Assembly (NCBI GenBank): GCA_029974855.1
Contig: JARKQO010000350.1
Location: forward strand, 1-5,891
DNA: 5,891 bases
Source: Eubacteriales bacterium
GTDB lineage: Bacteria; Bacillota_A; Clostridia; Christensenellales; Aristaeellaceae
Reading direction: 5' to 3'
The notes below the pieces were generated by a model. It saw only the letters and a program-made list of their open reading frames with translations, was not told where the DNA came from and made no database searches. Of this stretch, positions 1 through 5,378 are shown in pieces. The translations under genes and the position numbers were made by a program. How positions within the stretch are numbered: position 1 is the stretch's first letter; the number at the start of each line of letters is the position of its first letter.

Positions 1-482
1 ATGCCGCCGGAAAGCTCCACGGCGTGCTTGTTCAGAGCCTCCACCGGCAGGCCCAGCTCCGCGAAGCGGGCCTTGGCCATCTCCTGAATCTCCTTTTTGT
101 CCCGGCCCGGCTCGTGGGCCAAAATCACGTCCTCCACGAACTTGTTGATCTTGCGGGTGGGGTTTAAGGCGTTCATGGCGGCCTGGGGGATGTAGGCGAT
201 CTCCGTGCCCAGAATGTTCTTGCGCACGTCGTCCGGGCTCATGCCGGTGATGTTCTTGCCGTCGATGATGATGTCCCCGCTTTGGTAGTGCAGGGGCGGG
301 AAATAATAGCCCATGAGGCTCAGGGCCAGGGTGGACTTGCCGCAGCCGCTTTCCCCGGCGATGCCCAGGGATTTCCCCTCCTGGATCTTCAGGGACACAT
401 GGTCCACCGCGTAGACATCCTCATGATAGCGGGTGATGTATTTGGTGGTCAGCTCTTTGACTTCCAAAATCGTCTTGCTCAT
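1..482 (-). CDS. Opp/Dpp-type ABC transporter ATP-binding protein (DppD/OppD family), partial, C-terminal part beyond window
   Basis: Cytoplasmic ATPase subunit that would power import through the two permeases encoded upstream. I translated 160 codons from ATG at 480-482, and the frame is open to the left edge. Visible motifs are Walker [10 protein letters not shown] (residues 43-51), the Q-loop region [12 protein letters not shown] with Gln at 100, and the ABC signature LSGG at 157-160. The next codon begins AT, so LSGGM, the usual form in DppD/OppD, is likely. Walker B, D-loop, H-switch and the family's C-terminal oligopeptide-binding extension lie outside the window. The start is supported by AAGGAGG at 489-495 with a 6-nt spacer. 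Only 11 nt separate it from the permease stop, and the Shine-Dalgarno overlaps that stop, so translational coupling is likely. Cys at the fifth Walker A position (often Ser) is a tolerated variant. Family assignment is firm; the substrate is not known. Confidence 0.95.
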   Translation of the reverse strand, partial: MSKTILEVKELTTKYITRYHEDVYAVDHVSLKIQEGKSLGIAGESGCGKSTLALSLMGYYFPPLHYQSGDIIIDGKNITGMSPDDVRKNILGTEIAYIPQAAMNALNPTRKINKFVEDVILAHEPGRDKKEIQEMAKARFAELGLPVEALNKHAVELSGG

Positions 483-488
483 GCCCTT

Positions 489-496
489 CCTCCTTA
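489..496 (-). promoter_or_regulatory. Ribosome binding site of the ATPase gene fused to the permease stop codon
   Basis: The minus strand reads TAAGGAGG. TAA at 494-496 ends the DppC-type permease, and AAGGAGG is a near-perfect Shine-Dalgarno 6 nt before the ATPase ATG. A ribosome terminating here would sit on the next gene's initiation site, favouring coupled translation. Confidence 0.85.
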
Positions 497-1744
497 ATCC
501 CGCAGGGTGGGGTTGAATACCTGGTCAAGGCCCGTGTTCATCAGATTCAGCGAGAAATAGATGGACGCGATGACCAGGATCACCGGGAAATACGCCCACC
601 AGGAGCCGTTGATGTGCGCGGAGTACAGCATGGCCCAGTTCATCATCAGGCCCAAGGTGGGCACCTCGGTGGTCTTGGGGCCCAGGCCCAGCAAGGAGAG
701 CTGGGCTTCCGCCAGGATGCCGGAGCTGACCTGGAGGATGAAGGCCATGACCACGTAGCTGGCGATGTAGGGCAGAATGTCCGTGAGGATGATGCGGGGG
801 AGGCTGTGGCCGGAGAGCTTGGACAGGTTCACATGGTCCCGGTTGCGGAGGCTGATGACCTGGGAGCGGACGGAGCGGGTGGTCCACACCCAGGAGGTGA
901 GGCCGATGACCATGGCCACCGTGGCCGCGCCCCGCTGGTCCTGGCTGATGGAATAGGAGATCAGAATCAGCAGCACAAAGCCCGGGATTACTGTGAAGAT
1001 GTTGGTGATGAACATGATGATGTCGTCCACCATGCCCCCCAAATACCCGGCCAGCAGGCCGAACAGCAGGCCGATCAAGGTGGCGATGGTGCCGGCGATG
1101 AGGCCGATCATCAAAGAAACGCCGCAGGCGGCCACCAGCTCCTTTAGGGTATCCCGGCCAAAGTTCTCGGTGCCCAAGGGCAGCACCTTCACATTGGCCA
1201 CGTCGCTGGTGTTGATGTAATCCGTTTTCACGATCTCGGACTTGTTCTCCAGCTCCGCGGTTTCCGGGTCCTTGGCGGACACCACCAGCACGTCGGCGGT
1301 GTTGGCGGCCAGCAGGCTCTTGTCCAGGCGGGCATAGTAGTTGCGCATGGCCTTGGTCATGCCCTTGGGATAGTTCAGGGGATCGTAGTGGGCCCGCCAC
1401 AGCGTCAGCAAAGCGGCGGTATCATGGACGTCCAGGCCCTCCACGTCCACGCCGGTCCTTTCCAGCCAGTCCTTCATGCTGGCCCGGTCCTCCGGGGCCA
1501 GGAGCTGGGCGACGCGGTTGGCGTCGGCGTCCGGGAGCTTGAAGGTGCTTTTGGGCACGCCCACCCCGTCGTAAAGGGACACATAGGTGCCGGGCTTGGC
1601 AAAGGTGCCCAGGCCGATCATTTGCAGCGGGTCCCCGGGGTTGAACAGGGGGTAGATCAGCATGGTCAGCAGCAAAATGGCCATGATGGAAAAGCCGACC
1701 ACGAACTTGGGCGAGTGGAAAACCTGTTTCAGGGTATTTTTCAT
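494..1744 (-). CDS. Opp/Dpp-type ABC transporter permease, DppC/OppC family, with enlarged external loop
   Basis: Inner-membrane permease of 416 residues, half of the translocation channel. It has a first membrane segment at about 14-34. The family motif before TM2 is GTENFGRD at 191-198 (usually GTDxxGRD). Further hydrophobic segments lie at about 209-234, 240-267, 272-290, 325-347 and 385-405. LLGLG at 351-355 followed by PTLGLMM near 362 matches the conserved C-terminal part of the family. The protein is over 100 residues longer than typical DppC (about 300), and the excess lies in the first extracytoplasmic loop (about 35-190). The cytoplasmic EAA loop is recognisable but degenerate: NLSKLSG at 306-312, then ILP at 323-325, in place of EAAxxxG. 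The start at ATG 1742-1744 is set by AAGGAGG 8 nt upstream. The gene follows the DppB-type permease by 13 nt. Family assignment is secure; the role of the loop is unknown. Confidence 0.95.
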   Translation of the reverse strand: MKNTLKQVFHSPKFVVGFSIMAILLLTMLIYPLFNPGDPLQMIGLGTFAKPGTYVSLYDGVGVPKSTFKLPDADANRVAQLLAPEDRASMKDWLERTGVDVEGLDVHDTAALLTLWRAHYDPLNYPKGMTKAMRNYYARLDKSLLAANTADVLVVSAKDPETAELENKSEIVKTDYINTSDVANVKVLPLGTENFGRDTLKELVAACGVSLMIGLIAGTIATLIGLLFGLLAGYLGGMVDDIIMFITNIFTVIPGFVLLILISYSISQDQRGAATVAMVIGLTSWVWTTRSVRSQVISLRNRDHVNLSKLSGHSLPRIILTDILPYIASYVVMAFILQVSSGILAEAQLSLLGLGPKTTEVPTLGLMMNWAMLYSAHINGSWWAYFPVILVIASIYFSLNLMNTGLDQVFNPTLRD

Positions 1745-1752
1745 CTCTCTCG

Positions 1753-1760
1753 CCTCCTTA
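1753..1760 (-). promoter_or_regulatory. Ribosome binding site of the DppC-type gene fused to the DppB-type stop codon
   Basis: The minus strand reads TAAGGAGG. TAA at 1758-1760 ends the DppB-type permease, and AAGGAGG precedes the next ATG by 8 nt. The arrangement is the same as at the following gene junction, and in both cases the last sense codon is Asp. Confidence 0.85.
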
Positions 1761-2762
1761 GTCGAACTGCGCGGCTTTCACCCGGGGATCAATGAAGCCG
1801 TAGATGATATCCAGCACAAAGGTGGTGATCAGCACCATGATGGTGACGATGAGGGTGGTGCCGGAGATCAGGGGATAGTCGGACATGGAGATGCCCTGGT
1901 AGATGGCGGTGCCCAGGCCCGGATAGCTGAAGATCATCTCGGCCACCAAGGCGCCCCCCACCATGGTGCCAAGGGACAGGGCCAGGCCCGTGACCTGGGG
2001 CAGCATGGCGTTGCGGAACACGTAGCCCACGATCTTGCGGTCCTTGATGCCCAAAAACCGGGCGTATTTCACATAGTCCGCGTTCAGCTCGTAGATGGAC
2101 ATGGAGCGCATGCCCAAGGCCTGGCCCCCGATGGAAATCAGCACGATGGACCAGAAGGGCAGGTGGTAGTGCTGGATCACGGAGCTGATGAAGCGCCAGC
2201 TGAGGTTGGGCAGCATGTCGAAGCTGTAGCCGCCGGAGGTGGGCAGGACCTTCAGGTTGATGGCAAAGATCACCAGCAGGATCACCGCCATGCCAAAGGC
2301 GGGGATGCTGCTGAAAAAGAGCGTGATGGGCATGAGGATTTTATCAAAGCCCTTGCGTATGTAGGCGGCCAGCGCTCCCAGGATATTGCCCAGCAGCCAC
2401 CCCACCAGAATGGCCGGGAACTGGAGGGCGATGGTCCACAGGACGGCGCTGCCGATGATGTCGGATACCTTGCGGGGATATTGGCTGAAGGAGGTGCCCA
2501 GATCCCCCTTGAATAAGTTCTGCACAAAGATGCCGAATTGCTCGGCCACCGGTTTGTCCGTGCCGAATTCCTTTTGGTACTGCTCGTAGATTTTCTTGAC
2601 AGCGGAGGCGTCGGGGATGCCCCGGGCGATTTTGTAGGTGATCACCGCCACCGGATCGCCGGGCATCATGCGCGGCAGGATAAAGTTCAGCAATACGGCT
2701 ACGATCAAGGTGACCACGAATAGCAGGATTTTTTTGCCGAAGTATTTCCGGTATCCTTTCAT
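1758..2762 (-). CDS. Opp/Dpp-type ABC transporter permease, DppB/OppB family
   Basis: Inner-membrane permease of 334 residues, normal length for DppB, and the partner of the DppC-type subunit. TM1 at about 11-30 runs into [10 protein letters not shown] (29-38), the family's N-terminal signature. [12 protein letters not shown] (66-77) and FKGDLGTSF (84-92) match the conserved external region. Further membrane segments lie at about 105-133, 142-168, 200-217, 258-278 and 300-323. The EAA loop [10 protein letters not shown] (229-238), followed by [10 protein letters not shown] (250-259), is well kept and should contact the ATPase. The C-terminal block has FSYPGLG (278-284) and ends near IDPRVK (324-329). 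The start at ATG 2760-2762 is chosen because the family N-terminus begins there. Its Shine-Dalgarno is poor (GGGGGGA, 7 nt upstream), so initiation may be weaker than for its neighbours. It is separated from the binding-protein gene by 94 nt containing a strong hairpin. Confidence 0.96.
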   Translation of the reverse strand: MKGYRKYFGKKILLFVVTLIVAVLLNFILPRMMPGDPVAVITYKIARGIPDASAVKKIYEQYQKEFGTDKPVAEQFGIFVQNLFKGDLGTSFSQYPRKVSDIIGSAVLWTIALQFPAILVGWLLGNILGALAAYIRKGFDKILMPITLFFSSIPAFGMAVILLVIFAINLKVLPTSGGYSFDMLPNLSWRFISSVIQHYHLPFWSIVLISIGGQALGMRSMSIYELNADYVKYARFLGIKDRKIVGYVFRNAMLPQVTGLALSLGTMVGGALVAEMIFSYPGLGTAIYQGISMSDYPLISGTTLIVTIMVLITTFVLDIIYGFIDPRVKAAQFD

Positions 2763-2805
2763 ATCCCATTCCCCCCAAGGCTTACTCCATCCGCCCTATA
2801 CGGCA

Positions 2806-2841
2806 AGCTGCCAAGCCCCGGAAGCCCGGGGCTTGGCAGCC
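2806..2841 (-). promoter_or_regulatory. Intercistronic hairpin between binding-protein and permease genes
   Basis: A perfect inverted repeat pairs 2807-2821 with 2826-2840 (15 bp, one arm GCTGCCAAGCCCCGG) around a 4-nt loop. It begins 16 nt after the binding-protein stop codon. No U-tract follows on the minus strand and none on the plus strand, so it is not a classical full intrinsic terminator. A hairpin here is typical of importer operons, where it stabilises the upstream binding-protein mRNA or partly attenuates transcription into the permeases. The structure is seen directly; the function is inferred. Confidence 0.8.
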
Positions 2842-2856
2842 GTTGAGATGGGTACG

Positions 2857-4653
2857 TTACGGATTGACAAGCTCCAGGCCGTAGAGCGCGGCGATGCCGT
2901 AGCCGTCGGTGCAGTCCGCGGGCGGGATGTTGCGGCCGTCATCGGCGGAGGGATAGTTGGTCCAGATGGACTCGTTCACGGCGTGGAATTTGTCGGGGCG
3001 GTACATGAGGGAGAAGCTGGGCACGTCGGTGAGGTAGATCTGAACGGCCTCGGTGTAGAGGGCCTTCAGCTCGGCGGGATCGGTGGTCACGGGGATCAGC
3101 TTCACCAGCTCGTCGATGCGGGGGTTGCTGTAGTGGCCCCAGTTGCCGCTCCAGTTGCCTTCCACGCCGTTGAACTCGCTGCTCATGAGCATGCGCATAC
3201 GGCCCCAGGGCATGGCGGGCGTGGCGGAGTCGGTCCACATCATGAAGATGTCGTACTCGGTCTGCTTGGCGGCGGTGACCACGGTCTGGTACACGCTCCA
3301 CTCGGGGAACTCGGTGACGATTTCCACGCCGATGTTCTTACCGGCGGCGGCCACGATCTCCATGGAGGCCTGCCAGTCGGTCCAGCCGTTGGGGCAGCAG
3401 GCGTTGAAGCTCAGCTTCTCGCCGTCCAGCTCCCGCCAGCCGTCTCCGTCGGAGTCCACGATGCCGGCTTCGTCCAACAGAGCCTTGGCGCCTTCGATGT
3501 CGTTGCCGACCCACTGGAGGTCCTTCACGGCGTCATGGTCAAAGGAGGCCTGCTCGCCGGGGGTGGGGTTCATGAGGGAGCGGGGCACATCCTGGAAGGT
3601 GGGGCTCTGGCCGGTCATGGCGTTCTGGTTGACCGCGTCATAGTCCACGGCGATGGCGATAGCTTTGCGCAGGGCCGCGTTCTGCAAGGCGGGGATGTCC
3701 AGGTTGAACCAGGCGGTGGGCATATTCACGCAGATGCCCCAGGGAGCCTCGTCCAGGTAGGTGGAGATGGGCAGCCCGTCCTTGAGCCACAGGTCCTGGA
3801 TGTTGGGCAGGAACTGCTGGTCAACGTCGATCTCGCCGGCCTTGAAGGCGACCTCAACGGCGGCGTTGTCGGCGTACATGCCATGGGCCAGGTACTTGGG
3901 AGCGGGCAGCTTGCCCCACATGGAGGCATCCTGGCCCCAGTAGGCGTCGTTGCGGATGAAGACCACCTTCTGGTCGTCGGCGAAGTACTTGCCGTAGGGG
4001 CCGGAGAAGGCCGCGTCCTCGCCGGGATCGCGCTTCATTTCACCCGCGTCGTTGTTGCAGCGGGCTTCCAGGGTCTGGAGCCACGCCTTCTGGGCAACGT
4101 ACATATAACCCAGGAAGCAGGGGATCTGCAGGGGGTTGACCACCTGGCCGTCCTCGGTGAGCTTGGCCTTGATGAGCACGGTGGCGTCATCAACGGCGGT
4201 CACGGACTCGATGAAGGGAGCATAGCCGGTACCCAGGGCGTTCTGGGTGCGCACGCCCACGTCCCAGGTGTAGGCCACGTCATGGGCGGTGACGGGGGTG
4301 CCGTCGTTCCACTTGGCGGCGGGCTTGATCTTCACGGTGATTTCGGTGTGGGCGTCGTTCCACACGTAGTCGCCGTCGGCCAGGAGGCCCGTCATGGAGC
4401 CGTCCAGGAAGTTGTACATGTACAGGGTCTCAAACATGACGGTGCGGCTGCCGCTGGCGCTATTGGCCAGGGCCATGGCGTTGTTCATGTCGCTGCTGAT
4501 GGGGTTCCAGCCGTTGACGGCGCCCCATTGCTGGCCGCCGAAGTACACGGTCTCATTGCGGGGAAGTTCCACAACGGTTTCGGCGCCGGCCGAGAGGCCC
4601 ATGCCTACCAGCATGGACAAAGCGAGGAAGAGTGCCAGGAGTTTCCGAGTCAT
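2857..4653 (-). CDS. Extracytoplasmic substrate-binding protein, SBP_bac_5 (Opp/Dpp) family
   Basis: This 598-residue secreted solute receptor delivers substrate to the permeases. Residues 1-24 are a signal peptide: MTRK, a hydrophobic core [13 protein letters not shown], then AGA at 22-24 as the likely signal peptidase I site. There is no cysteine for lipid anchoring. Family hallmarks are [17 protein letters not shown] (114-130), [15 protein letters not shown] (327-341, the family's 'RkAiayAiD' region), and the C-terminal domain with NPRIDELV (510-517) and YRPDKFHAV (551-559). DSDGDGW (400-406) is an acidic loop of EF-hand type. There are 21 tryptophans (about 3.5%), so an oligosaccharide ligand is as plausible as a peptide. 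The start is ATG 4651-4653, since the signal peptide begins there and GGAGG lies 7 nt upstream; the open frame extends further but reads as untranslated leader. It is the first gene of the operon, behind a strong promoter. Confidence 0.96.
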   Translation of the reverse strand: MTRKLLALFLALSMLVGMGLSAGAETVVELPRNETVYFGGQQWGAVNGWNPISSDMNNAMALANSASGSRTVMFETLYMYNFLDGSMTGLLADGDYVWNDAHTEITVKIKPAAKWNDGTPVTAHDVAYTWDVGVRTQNALGTGYAPFIESVTAVDDATVLIKAKLTEDGQVVNPLQIPCFLGYMYVAQKAWLQTLEARCNNDAGEMKRDPGEDAAFSGPYGKYFADDQKVVFIRNDAYWGQDASMWGKLPAPKYLAHGMYADNAAVEVAFKAGEIDVDQQFLPNIQDLWLKDGLPISTYLDEAPWGICVNMPTAWFNLDIPALQNAALRKAIAIAVDYDAVNQNAMTGQSPTFQDVPRSLMNPTPGEQASFDHDAVKDLQWVGNDIEGAKALLDEAGIVDSDGDGWRELDGEKLSFNACCPNGWTDWQASMEIVAAAGKNIGVEIVTEFPEWSVYQTVVTAAKQTEYDIFMMWTDSATPAMPWGRMRMLMSSEFNGVEGNWSGNWGHYSNPRIDELVKLIPVTTDPAELKALYTEAVQIYLTDVPSFSLMYRPDKFHAVNESIWTNYPSADDGRNIPPADCTDGYGIAALYGLELVNP

Positions 4654-4676
4654 AGCAATCCCTCCAAGGTTTATTT

Positions 4677-4700
4677 TTATGGCCCGCGAGCGGACCATAA
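4677..4700 (-). promoter_or_regulatory. Leader hairpin just upstream of the binding-protein ribosome binding site
   Basis: On the minus strand TTATGGTCCG (4691-4700) pairs with CGGGCCATAA (4677-4686) around the loop CTCG. The stem is 10 bp with one G-U pair. It ends 11 nt before the GGAGG of the binding-protein gene and is followed by an A-rich single-stranded stretch. Without a U-tract it is not a terminator. A role in mRNA stability or in keeping the ribosome site open is plausible. Confidence 0.6.
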
Positions 4701-4762
4701 TTTCCGGTTGAGAAAACAGGGGGATCGGGCAGGGGCGTGAACGGGGAGAAACCGTCCGTACC

Positions 4763-4780
4763 AACCATGGAAACCATGGA
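4763..4780. repeat. Tandem 9-bp repeat with two CCATGG palindromes
   Basis: AACCATGGA occurs twice back to back (4763-4771 and 4772-4780). Because CCATGG is self-complementary, the pair also makes an inverted repeat, CCATGG-N3-CCATGG. It lies in the operon leader about 100 nt downstream of the predicted transcription start. It could be an operator for a dimeric regulator or a small RNA hairpin, or chance. Confidence 0.6.
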
Positions 4781-4878
4781 AAAACGATCCTCCGGAGCGG
4801 GAATGACCAAAACGAGGCATAGGATAGAGCCAGGAGAGTTTACGCTAACCCGCCAAAAATTCACGATAGTCTTGTATC

Positions 4879-4907
4879 ATTTTATCCCGGTTGGCAGGGT
4901 CTGTCAA
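4879..4907 (-). promoter_or_regulatory. Sigma-70/sigma-A promoter of the transporter operon
   Basis: The minus strand carries TTGACA (4902-4907, exact -35 consensus), a 17-bp spacer, and TAAAAT (4879-4884, five of six bases of the -10 consensus). Start of transcription is expected near 4872. No intrinsic terminator is apparent between here and the binding-protein gene. An AT-rich tract at about 4931-4990 lies upstream and may host regulator binding. Confidence 0.8.
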
Positions 4908-5007
4908 GCCCGGTGAAAACGGCGGACGCGGGAATTATTCAGAATTTGGGTGGTAATTTTCAGATGTTTTGGGGTATTTTAGAATTTTCTGACGAAAGCC
5001 GTCGGGC

Positions 5008-5029
5008 AAAACGCCCCCGGGCGGGGGCG
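5008..5029 (-). terminator. Possible intrinsic terminator upstream of the operon promoter
   Basis: On the minus strand CGCCCCC (5023-5029) pairs with GGGGGCG (5012-5018) around a 4-nt loop, followed directly by TTTT (5008-5011). The stem is short but entirely GC. The U-tract is only four bases, so efficiency is uncertain. Its place between the MFS gene and the operon promoter suits a block on read-through. Confidence 0.5.
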
Positions 5030-5109
5030 CAGGCCAGGCACACCAAGGCCATGGCCCCGATTCAGGTGCCGCTTAAAATCCAGTTGGGGTAGGCCAAAGC
5101 CTGGGGCAT
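5030..5109. other. Non-coding stretch without a recognised feature
   Basis: This is GC-rich sequence with a 10-bp palindrome GGCCATGGCC at 5047-5056 and repeated AGGCC words. Open frames through it have no recognisable protein character or convincing start signal, so I call no gene. It links the putative terminator to the hairpin-rich block. Confidence 0.5.
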
Positions 5110-5129
5110 CAACTCTCGGGGAGTGTTGA
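5109..5129. repeat. Imperfect inverted repeat at the edge of the hairpin-rich block
   Basis: TCAACTCTC (5109-5117) and GAGTGTTGA (5121-5129) are complementary at eight of nine positions around GGG. It marks the left border of the hairpin-rich block, but may not belong to it functionally. Confidence 0.55.
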
Positions 5130-5135
5130 CGGCCC

Positions 5136-5225
5136 GGCGGAGCCGCCTGAGGGAGAAAAAGGGGCGCTTGTGTATCTCTCCCTCCGCCAGGGCTGCGCCC
5201 TGGCACCTCCCTCCTCAGAGGGAGG
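5136..5225. repeat. REP/MITE-like module of GAGGGAG/CTCCCTC inverted repeats
   Basis: Read on the plus strand, the module has five parts in order. First is the small hairpin GGCGGAGCCGCC (5136-5147). Next comes GAGGGAGA (5149-5156), a 20-nt spacer, and its complement TCTCCCTC (5177-5184). Then comes hairpin GCCAGGGC-TGC-GCCCTGGC (5186-5204), and finally hairpin CCTCCCTC-CTCA-GAGGGAGG (5206-5225). The GAGGGAG word and its complement appear four times, so several alternative pairings are possible. From general familiarity it resembles short mobile-type intergenic repeats of gut Firmicutes, but this could not be checked against other copies. Confidence 0.6.
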
Positions 5226-5264
5226 CATGGGGGACGGGTATTGCTATTTTATTGTTTACCCCTT

Positions 5265-5340
5265 CCGCGCGCGGAGCGCGCGGTTGCGGGATTCCCAAGG
5301 GCATAGCCCTTGGGCGGAGGTTTGGGGGCAGCGCCCCCAA
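5265..5340. repeat. Three consecutive perfect GC-rich triloop hairpins
   Basis: There are three perfect inverted repeats, each with a 3-nt loop. The first is CCGCGCGC (5265-5272) with GCGCGCGG (5276-5283). The second is CCCAAGGGC (5294-5302) with GCCCTTGGG (5306-5314). The third is TTGGGGGC (5322-5329) with GCCCCCAA (5333-5340). None is followed by a U-tract on either strand. They lie 39 nt or more downstream of the MFS stop codon, so they may act as a 3'-end barrier for that mRNA or belong to a repeated intergenic element. Confidence 0.7.
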
Positions 5341-5378
5341 CGTCCCTCGTACCTCCCCCCGTCCGTCCCCCGCCCCCG

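Larger units (their letters stand above)
4654..4872 (-). promoter_or_regulatory. Long 5' leader of the transporter operon
   Basis: About 218 nt lie between the predicted transcription start (near 4872, from the promoter position) and the binding-protein ATG. The leader holds GGAGG at 4661-4665 (7 nt before the start), a 10-bp hairpin at 4677-4700, two adjacent 9-bp repeats carrying CCATGG at 4763-4780, and a second GGAGG at 4789-4793. No intrinsic terminator and no riboswitch class I can name with confidence are present. Its length and structure allow post-transcriptional control, but this is inference. Confidence 0.5.

Noticed and set aside
1662..2516. A 284-codon plus-strand frame opposite the DppB-type permease
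   Set aside because: Its translation is rich in Gly, His, Asp and Gln and has no recognisable motif, while the opposite strand encodes a complete conserved permease.
2806..2841. Full intrinsic terminator within the operon
   Set aside because: No U-tract follows the stem on either strand, and the downstream permeases need transcription from the same promoter, so I list it as a regulatory hairpin instead.
2638..4740. A 700-codon open frame on the plus strand opposite the binding-protein gene
   Set aside because: It is longer than the real gene but lies antisense to a clear signal-peptide-bearing receptor. Its translation is a low-complexity Gly/His/Val-rich string with no domain. It is a shadow produced by GC-rich codon bias.
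4654..4764. N-terminal extension of the binding protein to a TTG at 4764
   Set aside because: The extra 37 residues precede a textbook signal peptide, and GGAGG is placed correctly for ATG 4651-4653.
4751..4769. T-box-like string (TGGTTGGTACGG on the minus strand) in the leader
   Set aside because: It only partly resembles the T-box consensus GGGTGGTACCGCG. No Stem I, AG bulge or terminator/antiterminator pair with a U-tract is visible.
4914..4927. Half-match to a catabolite-responsive (cre) site, TGAAAACG, next to the -35 box
   Set aside because: Only the left half matches; the right half lacks the required symmetry.
4979..5206. 75-codon minus-strand frame in the intergenic region
   Set aside because: Its translation is Pro/Arg/Gly-rich and covers the putative terminator and a repeat module; there is no family resemblance.
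4654..5378. CRISPR array, tRNA or insertion sequence in the gene-free stretch
   Set aside because: No regularly spaced direct repeats, no cloverleaf with a T-loop, and no transposase fragment were seen.
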